Shown in pieces: positions 1-6,295 of a DNA stretch of 9,386 nucleotides. Under the pieces are notes generated by a model. It was given only the letters and a program-made list of their open reading frames with translations. It searched no databases and had not been told where the DNA came from. The stretch spans positions 5,563-14,948 of the forward strand of contig DOID01000055.1 in NCBI GenBank assembly GCA_003511465.1, in the 5' to 3' direction. Source of the DNA: Bacillota bacterium (GTDB taxonomy: Bacteria > Bacillota > UBA4882 > UBA10575). Positions within the stretch are counted from its first letter, which is position 1. Every line of letters starts with the position of its first letter. The translations under genes and the position numbers were made by a program.

Positions 1-2
1 TT

Positions 3-52
3 ACCCTGGCCTTAATTTTCATCCTTTCAAGTGTCCTGGTGGTAGCCAGGGT
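3..52. repeat. Inverted repeat upstream of the Nudix gene
   Basis: ACCCTGGC (3-10) is perfectly complementary to GCCAGGGT (45-52), with a 34-base spacer. It could be a hairpin in an untranslated leader, or chance within an upstream coding region cut by the window edge. No function is assigned. Confidence 0.3.
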
Positions 53-71
53 GAATGACTACCTTGAAGTA

Positions 72-93
72 AGCTTTTTGCGTTGCAAAAAGC
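72..93. repeat. Short palindrome sharing the MITE-like terminal sequence
   Basis: GCTTTTTGC (73-81) and GCAAAAAGC (85-93) form a perfect 9 bp inverted repeat around GTT. The 13 bases at 73-85 are identical to the first 13 of the 14 bp terminal repeat at 4776-4789, and A72 also matches the base outside the other end. No direct repeat flanks it. It could be a collapsed remnant of the same element or an unrelated hairpin before the Nudix gene. Confidence 0.45.
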
Positions 94-119
94 CCGAAAT
101 GGGAAAGGGGGGTGAGGTC

Positions 120-521
120 GTGCTTCTAGACATTGAAATCTGCGCCGGCGGCGTGGTGATTAAGGATCATAAAGTAGTTAGTTTACGGCGGAAGAATGGG
201 GTTTGGTTAATGCCGAAAGGGCATGTGGATCCCGGTGAAACCTTGGAAGAAGCGGCAGTACGGGAAGTATGGGAAGAAACCGGACTTGAAGCTCGGATCG
301 GCGCTCCTTTGGGCGAGACGGAATATGGTTTTTCGGAGGACGGGGTTTGGCACCAGAAGAAGGTTTTCTGGTTTTATATGGAGGCGATCGGTGGCGAGCT
401 GCGCCCGGAAGCGGAGATGTTTACGGAAACCCGCCTCCTATCCCTGGGGGAGCTGACGACATTAACTTTTCCGGCCGACCGGCAGTTGGCGGCTAAAGCC
501 TTGACGATCAATTTAAGCTGA
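120..521 (+). CDS. Nudix hydrolase, Ap4A-hydrolase (diadenosine tetraphosphatase) type
   Basis: A cytoplasmic hydrolase of nucleoside diphosphates linked to another moiety. From the GTG at 120 it is 133 aa, a normal size for a single-domain Nudix enzyme. The full Nudix box G-x5-E-x7-RE-x-x-EE-x-G-hydrophobic is intact at residues 34-56: G34, E40, R48-E49, the metal-binding E52-E53, and G55. The preceding WLMPKGH stretch (about 29-35) is typical of bacterial Ap4A hydrolase-like members, so dinucleoside polyphosphate is the best substrate guess; exact specificity cannot be read from sequence. I chose GTG 120 because GGGGGGTGA at 107-115 is a near-ideal Shine-Dalgarno with 7 bases between its core and the start. 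The frame stays open upstream, so ATG 99 (140 aa) and GTG 39 (160 aa) are alternatives, but neither has such a site. thrS starts 28 bases downstream, suggesting co-transcription. Confidence 0.88.
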   Translation: MLLDIEICAGGVVIKDHKVVSLRRKNGVWLMPKGHVDPGETLEEAAVREVWEETGLEARIGAPLGETEYGFSEDGVWHQKKVFWFYMEAIGGELRPEAEMFTETRLLSLGELTTLTFPADRQLAAKALTINLS

Positions 522-549
522 ATTAATCCGATTACGAGGAGGGGTTGTT

Positions 550-2460
550 TTGATTAAGTTAACCAAACCGGATGGTTCCGTCCAAACGCTTACGGGCGGT
601 CTGTCCGGGAAAGAAGTGGTCGCCGGTTTGGATGGGGCGCTCAAAAAAGAGGTCATTTGTCTAAAAGTAGACGGGGAATTAGTGGATCTCTCCGCCCAGT
701 TGCCGGAGGAAGCTGGGGTTAGTTTGGTTCTCCGTTCGGATCCTGAGGCGCTGGTCATCTTAAGACATTCGGCCAGTCATATTATGGCTCAGGCGGTGAA
801 GAAGATCTTCCCCACCGCGAAATTGGCGATCGGTCCCGCCATTGAAAATGGTTTTTATTATGACTTTGACCTGCCCCGGCCGTTGACGCCGGAGGACTTA
901 ACGGAGATTGAAGCGGAAATGCGCAAAATCGTCAAAGAAGACTATCCATTTACCTGCCGATTGGTGGGGAAGGAGGAAGCACTAGCTGGGCTAAGCGCTG
1001 CCGGGGAAAAATATAAGGTTGAGTTGGTCAGCGAATTGAATGATGGGGAGATCAGTTTTTATCAGCAGGGCGAATTTTCCGATCTCTGCCGGGGACCCCA
1101 CCTGCCGTCGACCCGTTACTTGAAAGCCTTCAAGTTAACCAGTATTGCCGGAGCCTACTGGCGGGGGGATTCTTCCCGCGAGATGTTGCAACGGATCTAT
1201 GGGACCGCCTTTTTCAGTAAGGAGGAGCTGGAGAACTACTTCAAGTTTATGGAAGAGGCTGCTAAAAGGGATCACCGGAAGTTGGGACGGGAGTTGGATT
1301 TGTTCTCTGCCGACGAGCAGATCGGTGCCGGTTTAATTCTATGGCACCCCAAAGGGGGACGGATTCGGCAGGCGATTGAAGATTTCTGGCGGGAGGAACA
1401 CCGTAAAAATGGGTATGAGCTCGTTTATACCCCCCATCTTGGTCGGCGCTCGCTCTGGGAAACCAGCGGACATTTGGGCTTTTATCAGGAAAACATGTAT
1501 TCTGGGATGGAAGTAGAGGGACAGGAATATCTGATCAAACCGATGAACTGCCCCTTCCATATCGCGATCTATCAAAGCCGGAGCCGTTCCTATCGGGAAT
1601 TGCCCTTCCGTTGGGCGGAGTTGGGTACGGTATACCGTTATGAACGCAGCGGAGTGCTACACGGGCTCCTCAGGGTCCGCGGTTTTACGCAGGATGATGC
1701 CCATATTTTCTGCCGTCCGGACCAAATGCCGGATGAGATCGACCGGGTGCTTGACTTCTGCTTACAGATCTTAAAAGCTTTTGGCTTTAAAGAATTTGAG
1801 CTATATTTGGCGACCAAACCGGAGAAATCGGTTGGCGCGGAAGAACGCTGGGCGGCGGCAACCGAAGCCCTCCGCGCTGCCATCGAAAAGACAGGGCTAC
1901 CCTATAAGGTTGATGAGGGGGGCGGCGCTTTTTACGGACCCAAGATTGACCTGAAGATCAAGGATGCCCTCGGCCGGGAATGGCAGTGTTCGACCATTCA
2001 GTTTGATTTCAACGAGCCGGAACGGTTTGCCTTGAGTTACAAAGGTACCGATAGTCAGGATCACCAACCCTATATGATCCACCGGGCGTTGCTTGGTTCG
2101 CTGGAGCGTTTCTTTGGCATCCTGATCGAAAACTACGAAGGTGCCTTCCCCTTGTGGCTGGCACCAGTGCAAACCCTCGTCCTTCCGGTCTTGCCCGATA
2201 ATTTAGAGTATGCCGGGGATGTTTATGACTGGTTGCGCGCCAGCGGCATCCGAGCCGAACTGGATAGCCGAAATGAGAAGATCGGTTACCGGATCCGCGA
2301 AGCCCAGATGCAAAAGGTCCCTTATATGTTAGTGGTTGGCTCGAAGGAGGCGGAAAGCGGTCTGGTTGCGGTGCGGACGCGGAAAGAAGGAGATTTGGGC
2401 GCTTGGTCCCGGGAACAACTACTAGCCCGGATGCAGGAGGAGATCGCGCAAAAAAGCTAA
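550..2460 (+). CDS. thrS: Threonyl-tRNA synthetase
   Basis: Charges tRNA-Thr with threonine in the cytoplasm (class II synthetase). The 636 aa length is full for a bacterial ThrRS. Domains in order: N-terminal TGS domain (about 1-62); editing domain with the HxxxH pair H73/H77 and the C180/H184 pair, for removal of mischarged serine; class II catalytic core (about 245-535); C-terminal anticodon-binding domain (about 540-636). The three zinc ligands that read threonine are present as C334 (in MNCPFH), H385 (in DDAHIF) and H511 (in YMIHRA). Motif 2 is seen as RYERSG near 363-368. The start is TTG at 550, supported by AGGAGGGG at 537-544. Only 28 bases separate it from the Nudix gene, so there is no room for the T-box leader that often controls thrS in Bacillota; any such control would lie upstream of the window. 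No clear terminator follows the stop. Confidence 0.97.
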   Translation: MIKLTKPDGSVQTLTGGLSGKEVVAGLDGALKKEVICLKVDGELVDLSAQLPEEAGVSLVLRSDPEALVILRHSASHIMAQAVKKIFPTAKLAIGPAIENGFYYDFDLPRPLTPEDLTEIEAEMRKIVKEDYPFTCRLVGKEEALAGLSAAGEKYKVELVSELNDGEISFYQQGEFSDLCRGPHLPSTRYLKAFKLTSIAGAYWRGDSSREMLQRIYGTAFFSKEELENYFKFMEEAAKRDHRKLGRELDLFSADEQIGAGLILWHPKGGRIRQAIEDFWREEHRKNGYELVYTPHLGRRSLWETSGHLGFYQENMYSGMEVEGQEYLIKPMNCPFHIAIYQSRSRSYRELPFRWAELGTVYRYERSGVLHGLLRVRGFTQDDAHIFCRPDQMPDEIDRVLDFCLQILKAFGFKEFELYLATKPEKSVGAEERWAAATEALRAAIEKTGLPYKVDEGGGAFYGPKIDLKIKDALGREWQCSTIQFDFNEPERFALSYKGTDSQDHQPYMIHRALLGSLERFFGILIENYEGAFPLWLAPVQTLVLPVLPDNLEYAGDVYDWLRASGIRAELDSRNEKIGYRIREAQMQKVPYMLVVGSKEAESGLVAVRTRKEGDLGAWSREQLLARMQEEIAQKS

Positions 2461-2609
2461 GGTAAGTGCTCTGGCGTACCCTGACAATTTAATAATAACG
2501 GACCCCAATTAACGGATTAAGCGGAAAAGAAGCTTAACTGGAATGAGGTTACTAAATGGATCGAAGTATAACATGTTGAAGCAATTGTATTAGCTGTTGA
2601 AAGGGGTAG

Positions 2610-3230
2610 ATGTTGTTGAAATTCATCTTCCGTAATCACCTGTTACGTTGGGCCGGTTATATGGAGATCTTCCTTTCCTTACTTTTGTTATTCGGTGTTT
2701 TGATCTCCGCTATTGGTCTGGTCACGAATGTATACGGCTTGACGCAAAACTTGAATGATCCCAGTTATTTCCAGAGATTTCTAGGTGCGACCATGGCGTT
2801 GATTATTGCTTTAGAGTTGATCAAAATGATTGCACGGGACACAGCTGGTAGTACCATTGAAGTATTATTAATCGCTATCGCCCGGAAACTCATTGTCAGT
2901 GAGGAAAATGCCCTCGGTTTTTTAATCGGGGTGGTCGCCATCGGTCTCTTATTTTTGATCCGTAAGTATCTTTTTGTTTCCGAATTTAATACCCACAGTG
3001 GGATCGTGGTCAGTGCGGCCATGCCCATTGGGGAAGCGGAAAAGCTAATTAAACGGTCGCTTCCCCATCAACCCCATACCGTTGGGGGACTGGTGGCGCA
3101 GTTAGCAGAAGCGGAAGGCCGGAAACTAAATGAAGGTGAGGTTTATGCTTATAATGGGGTTAAGATCCGCATTAACCGGATCGAGCACGGGATCATTCAG
3201 GTTTTGGAGTTTGTTGACAGCCACGAATGA
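2610..3230 (+). CDS. PsiE-like membrane protein with C-terminal CorC/HlyC-like domain
   Basis: A 206 aa inner-membrane protein of unproven function. Four hydrophobic segments can be seen at about 17-40, 55-75, 82-97 and 101-120, with ELIKMI near 69-74 and a following IARKLIV near 90-96. This layout recalls the phosphate-starvation-inducible PsiE family. The remaining 80 or so residues are soluble: a TVGGLVAQLAEAEGRKLNEGE stretch begins near 157, then YNGVKIRINRIE, which resembles the transporter-associated domain at the C-terminus of CorC/HlyC proteins. That combination is my reading from motifs, not a search result. ATG 2610 is only 3 bases after AAGGGG (2601-2606); TTG 2613 or TTG 2616 has better spacing, a difference of one or two residues. 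It stands alone, 149 bases after thrS and 169 before the next gene. PsiE in enterobacteria responds to phosphate starvation, but no such regulation is visible here. Confidence 0.68.
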   Translation: MLLKFIFRNHLLRWAGYMEIFLSLLLLFGVLISAIGLVTNVYGLTQNLNDPSYFQRFLGATMALIIALELIKMIARDTAGSTIEVLLIAIARKLIVSEENALGFLIGVVAIGLLFLIRKYLFVSEFNTHSGIVVSAAMPIGEAEKLIKRSLPHQPHTVGGLVAQLAEAEGRKLNEGEVYAYNGVKIRINRIEHGIIQVLEFVDSHE

Positions 3231-3399
3231 GGAGCTAACGTAAAAGCCCTAAAGCCCACGGTAAAAAGCTTAAAGGGAGTCGTTAATGGTGGGAAGTAAA
3301 ATATTACCAGAAAGAATTTACTGAGCTGGTGAAGGAGCCGACCAGTCCTAGTCGAATAGGTTTAATACGGACTATAGTGTATAGTGGAGGCAATGATCA

Positions 3400-4758
3400 A
3401 TGTGGAACAAGACTAGGCTTTTGGCATTCCTTTGTGTTTTACTTCTTTTATCACTACAGATCATCTCGTACCAAGATAAGACGCAAGCTGGTGTCTTGTC
3501 CACCTACGAACTATTGTATCCGAAGCTGGTCGGTGAGGCCACTTTTCATCCGTCACCGGCGATCCCGCCCAAGGGGGCACCGCCTTTAGAGCCGGAACCG
3601 CCTTTTCCACGGGTGACACCGACGCCGATGCCAGCGGCAGTCAAAGGGGTGTATACTACGGGGTGGGTCGCGGGAACGCCTTCTTTATTCAATCGCTTGT
3701 TACGTTTTGTTGACGCGACGGAGGTTAATTCCTTGGTGATTGATATAAAAGATGACACCGGAACCTTAAGCTATCAATCTTCACTGCCAATCGTTAATGT
3801 TCTGGGGTCCTGGGAGCGAAAAATCCCTGATGTGCAAATTCTTTTACAGACGTTGCAGCAAAAAAAGATTTACCCCATCGCCCGCTTGGTTTTGTTTAAA
3901 GACCCTTACCTAGCGGAAAAAAGGCCGGAATTAGCCTTAAAGCAGAAAAACGGGGAGATCTGGCGTGATCATCGGGGACTGGCGTGGGTTGATCCCCATA
4001 GCCGTGAGGTATGGGACTATAACATCCAAATTGCTAAAGAAGCGATTAAAATGGGCTTCCCGGAGGTTCAGTTTGATTATGTCCGCTTTGCCAGTGATGG
4101 CGATCTGCGCAACTGTGTCTATCCCTATGCCGATGGGAGGGCAAAAGAGGATGTCATCAAGGATTTTCTCCTGTATGCCCAGGAAGAACTTAAACCCTTA
4201 GGTGCGGTGGTCTCAGCCGATGTCTTTGGGTTGGCTTGTTCGGCGCCGGATGACATGTTCATCGGGCAGCAGTTGGAGAAGATTGCCGAAGCGGTGCCGG
4301 TGATTTCCCCGATGGTTTATCCTTCCCATTATGCGAAGGGAAGTTACGGTCTGTCTAACCCCGATCTGAAGCCCTATGAAACCGTGTTAAGAAGCTTACA
4401 GGATGCCAAACTTAGGCTTACTGACTATCCGGTTACACTCCGTCCTTGGTTACAAGACTTTTCTTTGGGGTCAAGTTACGGTCCGGCGCAGATTGAAGCG
4501 CAAATTCAGGCGGTTTATGATGCCGGTATCGAGGAGTGGATCTTTTGGAACCCCAGTTCCCGCTATAGTACGGACAAATATCTAACCAAAAGCAACAACA
4601 CCAACGGTGGCGGGGGCGGGCATGCTACCCCTTACGAAAATGAGGAGCTTTTGCTCCCGGCAGCGCAGGGCTACACCCCCAAAGAGGAGAAAGCGCCGAC
4701 GCTTCCGGTCAAAAACCGTGAGGAAGCTCCCAAGGACTACCGTCATCTTCCCAATTAA
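3400..4758 (+). CDS. Exported DUF4015 putative glycoside hydrolase
   Basis: A 452 aa exported protein with a glycosidase-like TIM-barrel domain of the DUF4015 family (putative glycosyl hydrolase); substrate unknown. Residues 1-25 form a signal peptide or membrane anchor (positive WNKTR, then a leucine-rich core), without a lipobox cysteine. A proline-rich linker spans about 51-79. The barrel starts at KGVYTTGWVAG (82-92) and includes VIDIKDD (113-119), PIARLVLFKD (159-168), VQFDYVRF (223-230), SADVFGL (272-278), ISPMVYPSHY (302-311) and EEWIFWN (378-384). These strand ends with acidic and aromatic residues are characteristic of the family. After residue 400 comes a run of five glycines and a charged, proline-containing tail that is probably disordered. 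ATG 3400 has GGAGG at 3386-3390, nine bases away; an ATG at 3393 soon hits a stop in its frame. The gene appears monocistronic and ends at a hairpin terminator. Its extracytoplasmic role could be polysaccharide or cell-envelope processing, which is inference. Confidence 0.87.
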   Translation: MWNKTRLLAFLCVLLLLSLQIISYQDKTQAGVLSTYELLYPKLVGEATFHPSPAIPPKGAPPLEPEPPFPRVTPTPMPAAVKGVYTTGWVAGTPSLFNRLLRFVDATEVNSLVIDIKDDTGTLSYQSSLPIVNVLGSWERKIPDVQILLQTLQQKKIYPIARLVLFKDPYLAEKRPELALKQKNGEIWRDHRGLAWVDPHSREVWDYNIQIAKEAIKMGFPEVQFDYVRFASDGDLRNCVYPYADGRAKEDVIKDFLLYAQEELKPLGAVVSADVFGLACSAPDDMFIGQQLEKIAEAVPVISPMVYPSHYAKGSYGLSNPDLKPYETVLRSLQDAKLRLTDYPVTLRPWLQDFSLGSSYGPAQIEAQIQAVYDAGIEEWIFWNPSSRYSTDKYLTKSNNTNGGGGGHATPYENEELLLPAAQGYTPKEEKAPTLPVKNREEAPKDYRHLPN

Positions 4759-4782
4759 GCTGTATAAATAATTGGGCTTTTT
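4750..4782 (+). terminator. Rho-independent terminator of the DUF4015 gene
   Basis: CCCAATTA (4750-4757) pairs perfectly with TAATTGGG (4769-4776) around an 11-base loop, and after one C comes TTTTT (4778-4782). The stem overlaps the stop codon of the upstream gene. It is short and not very GC-rich, so efficiency may be modest. The right arm and the T-run lie in the direct repeat and left end of the MITE-like element described separately. Confidence 0.55.
4765..4774. repeat. Left copy of 10 bp direct repeat (target-site duplication)
   Basis: TAAATAATTG, identical to 4893-4902 and lying directly outside the left end of the MITE-like element. Removing one copy plus the element would rejoin the end of the DUF4015 gene to the liv promoter. 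Confidence 0.6.
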
Positions 4783-4892
4783 GCGTTGTTAATTGATTTA
4801 AGTATTTCGGTACAATATATTGATAGCCTAAAACAAGTTAAACACTATATATTGTACCGTAATTTATTTAGCTAGATACAACGCAAAAAGCT
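4775..4892. mobile_element. MITE-like element with terminal inverted repeats and 10 bp target duplication
   Basis: About 118 bp with no coding capacity. The perfect 14 bp terminal repeats are GCTTTTTGCGTTGT (4776-4789) and its reverse complement (4878-4891). Inside, after 18 unmatched bases on each side, a second perfect 13 bp inverted repeat CGGTACAATATAT (4808-4820) pairs with 4847-4859, leaving a 26-base centre. The same 10 bp, TAAATAATTG, lies immediately outside both ends (4765-4774 and 4893-4902), as expected of a target-site duplication. The outermost pair (G4775, T4892) does not match, so the exact ends are uncertain by one base. I cannot assign an IS family. Alternative: a large chromosomal palindrome serving as a protein-binding or terminator structure, with the direct repeat arising by chance in AT-rich DNA. 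Confidence 0.65.
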
Positions 4893-4902
4893 TAAATAAT
4901 TG
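4893..4902. repeat. Right copy of 10 bp direct repeat (target-site duplication)
   Basis: TAAATAATTG, identical to 4765-4774. Its last three bases, TTG, are also the first three bases of the livJ promoter -35 box. Confidence 0.6.
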
Positions 4903-4928
4903 ACTTTTTGTTGTGTTTCTGATATATT
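4900..4928 (+). promoter_or_regulatory. Sigma-A-type promoter of the liv operon
   Basis: The -35 box TTGACT (4900-4905) and -10 box TATATT (4923-4928) are separated by exactly 17 bases. TG at 4920-4921, one base before the -10 box, gives an extended -10. The start of transcription should be near 4935, giving a leader of about 93 bases before livJ. This is the only convincing promoter in the window. The AT-rich element end just upstream could act like an UP element, which is speculation. Confidence 0.75.
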
Positions 4929-4947
4929 TTTCATAATCTAAAGCAGA

Positions 4948-4989
4948 AGACGAGATGGATACACAGGTTCGGAAGTATTAGTCTCGTCT
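4948..4989 (+). promoter_or_regulatory. Leader hairpin of the liv mRNA
   Basis: AGACGAGA (4948-4955) pairs perfectly with TCTCGTCT (4982-4989), extended by a T-G wobble (4956/4981). After one mismatch a second helix of five pairs follows (4958-4962 with 4975-4979), leaving a 12-base loop. It lies wholly in the predicted untranslated leader, 38 bases ahead of the livJ start. No T-run follows, so it is not a standard terminator, and I see no T-box core sequence. It could stabilise the mRNA, bind a protein or be part of an attenuator. Confidence 0.5.
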
Positions 4990-5027
4990 GTATATTTATA
5001 ATCCAATACATAAAGGGGGTAATTGTA

Positions 5028-6173
5028 ATGAATAAAAAGGTGTTAACTTTGGGAGCGCTCGTGGTGGTCTTGGCGGTCATTATTTTTCTCTTGACTGGTC
5101 GGGGCGGCAGCGATACCCTTAAAATTGGGACGATTATGTCCACCAGTGGTCCGGTCTCCCATTTTGGTAGCCAATGCCGGGATGCGATCCAGCTAGCCGT
5201 AGATGAGTTCAATGCTAAAGGCGGGGTGCTTGGGAAGCAAGTCGAGTTAATCGTGGAAGATGATGAGAAGAACCCGGAAAAAACGATGAACGCACTGATT
5301 AAGCTTGCAACGAAAGATAAAGTAAAGGTGGTTCTTGGCGCTTTAACCAGTGATTGCACTTTAGCCATCACCAAGGAAGCTCAGCAAAGAGGGATTCTCC
5401 TTTTCACCCCGACTTCCACCAGTGATGCGGTGACCGATGCCGGTGATCTCATTTTCCGTTCTTGTTTTAAAGATTCTTTCCAAGGAGAAGTTATGGCTCA
5501 ATACGCCGTGGAAACCCTCGGCGCGTCCAAAGCCGCTGTCCTGTATGATATGAACAATGACTATTCCACCGGTTTAACAAAGAGCTTTGAGGAGACCTTT
5601 GCGGCGTTTGGCGGTACGGTGGTGGCGTCTGAAGCCTATGCCGGTGGGGATAAAGATTTTAATGCCCAGATTACCAAGATTAAAGCAGTCGATCCTGAGG
5701 TCCTATTTCTCCCCGATTATTATAATACGATTGCTTTAATCACGAAACAAGTACGCAACCAAGGTTTGGATGTAACCATGCTCGGCCCTGATGGTTGGGA
5801 TGAGTTAGTAGGTCAAGCCGGAAAAGAAGCCGTTGGCGGTTTCTATTGTAACCACTATAGTCCCGACGCGGATGATCCGGAGGTGGAAGCCTTTGTTCGT
5901 AAATTCAAGGAACGTTACAATATAACTCCAAATGCCCTCGCGGCGTTGGGTTACGATGCGGCCTACATTGCGCTGGAAGCAATCGAACGGGCCGGTACCG
6001 ATGATCCACAAACATTGAAAGAAGCCTTAATGGAGACCGGCAAAAAATATGTTACCGGGTATATCACCTTTGATGAAGAGCATAATCCGGTCAAATCTAC
6101 GACCATTCTAAAGGTGATCCAGGGTGCCGATGGGAAACTGGCTACCGAATATGTGGGAATGGTTAATCCTTAA
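5028..6173 (+). CDS. livJ: Branched-chain amino acid ABC transporter substrate-binding protein
   Basis: Extracytoplasmic receptor that captures leucine, isoleucine or valine (or a related amino acid) and delivers it to the LivHM permease. It is 381 aa, normal for the family (periplasmic-binding fold type I). Family marks: LKIGTIMSTSGP (31-42), AIQLAVDEFNAKGGVLGK (53-70), VELIVEDDEKNP (72-83), VVLGALTSDCTLAI (101-114), FTPTSTS (126-132), DPEVLFLPDY (222-231) and GYDAAYIALEAIE (308-320). The N-terminus is a strong hydrophobic signal (4-22), but where a lipobox would read LTG-Cys the sequence reads LTG-Arg25, so no lipid anchor is predicted; the protein may stay tethered by an uncleaved signal or be released. 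ATG 5028 is preceded by AGGGGG (5014-5019) at 8 bases. It is first in the liv operon. Ligand specificity within the Liv/amide group cannot be fixed from sequence. Confidence 0.93.
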   Translation: MNKKVLTLGALVVVLAVIIFLLTGRGGSDTLKIGTIMSTSGPVSHFGSQCRDAIQLAVDEFNAKGGVLGKQVELIVEDDEKNPEKTMNALIKLATKDKVKVVLGALTSDCTLAITKEAQQRGILLFTPTSTSDAVTDAGDLIFRSCFKDSFQGEVMAQYAVETLGASKAAVLYDMNNDYSTGLTKSFEETFAAFGGTVVASEAYAGGDKDFNAQITKIKAVDPEVLFLPDYYNTIALITKQVRNQGLDVTMLGPDGWDELVGQAGKEAVGGFYCNHYSPDADDPEVEAFVRKFKERYNITPNALAALGYDAAYIALEAIERAGTDDPQTLKEALMETGKKYVTGYITFDEEHNPVKSTTILKVIQGADGKLATEYVGMVNP

Positions 6174-6207
6174 GGCAAGATCAAGGTAGGATTGACGTCT
6201 ACTGAAC

Positions 6208-6243
6208 AAGTAATGGGAGAAAGTATTTTCTCCCATTACTTTT
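6208..6243 (+). terminator. Intercistronic hairpin between livJ and livH (partial terminator)
   Basis: A perfect 15 bp stem (6208-6222 with 6227-6241) closes a 4-base GTAT loop, and the T-run 6240-6243 is only four bases. It lies 34 bases after the livJ stop and about 50 before livH. A strong stem with a weak T-run, placed between binding protein and permease, fits the common pattern in which part of the transcription stops, or the 5' mRNA is protected, so that the binding protein is made in excess. Confidence 0.7.
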
Positions 6244-6295
6244 AACCATTGGGCAAGGAATAGATCGGATCTTAACTTAAGGAGGTGGGGTTTGG

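Noticed and set aside
1..22. Minus-strand gene starting at base 22 and running off the left edge
   Set aside because: A minus-strand ATG exists at 22-20, but only seven codons are visible and the purine-rich run before it is directly against the start, so there is too little to support a gene.
513..549. T-box leader for thrS
   Set aside because: Only 28 bases lie between the Nudix stop and thrS, and none of the T-box core sequence is present.
2461..2609. Promoter and terminator between thrS and the PsiE-like gene
   Set aside because: TATAAC (2567-2572) resembles a -10 box, but 17 bases upstream only TGAGGT is found. No stable hairpin with a T-run follows thrS. The stretch shows nothing else I can support.
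4775..4892. Simple bidirectional Rho-independent terminator as the full explanation of the palindrome
   Set aside because: The arms are AT-rich with 18 unmatched bases in the middle of each, and the 10 bp direct repeat at both borders is not explained by a terminator.
4931..5374. 147-codon open frame on the minus strand across the liv leader and livJ start
   Set aside because: It is antisense to the well-supported livJ start, promoter and leader; its composition is a shadow of livJ and no ribosome site or family motif is seen.
6192..6220. Internal promoter before livH starting with TTGACG (6192-6197)
   Set aside because: At 16-18 bases downstream the sequence is GGGAGA-like, with no acceptable -10 box.
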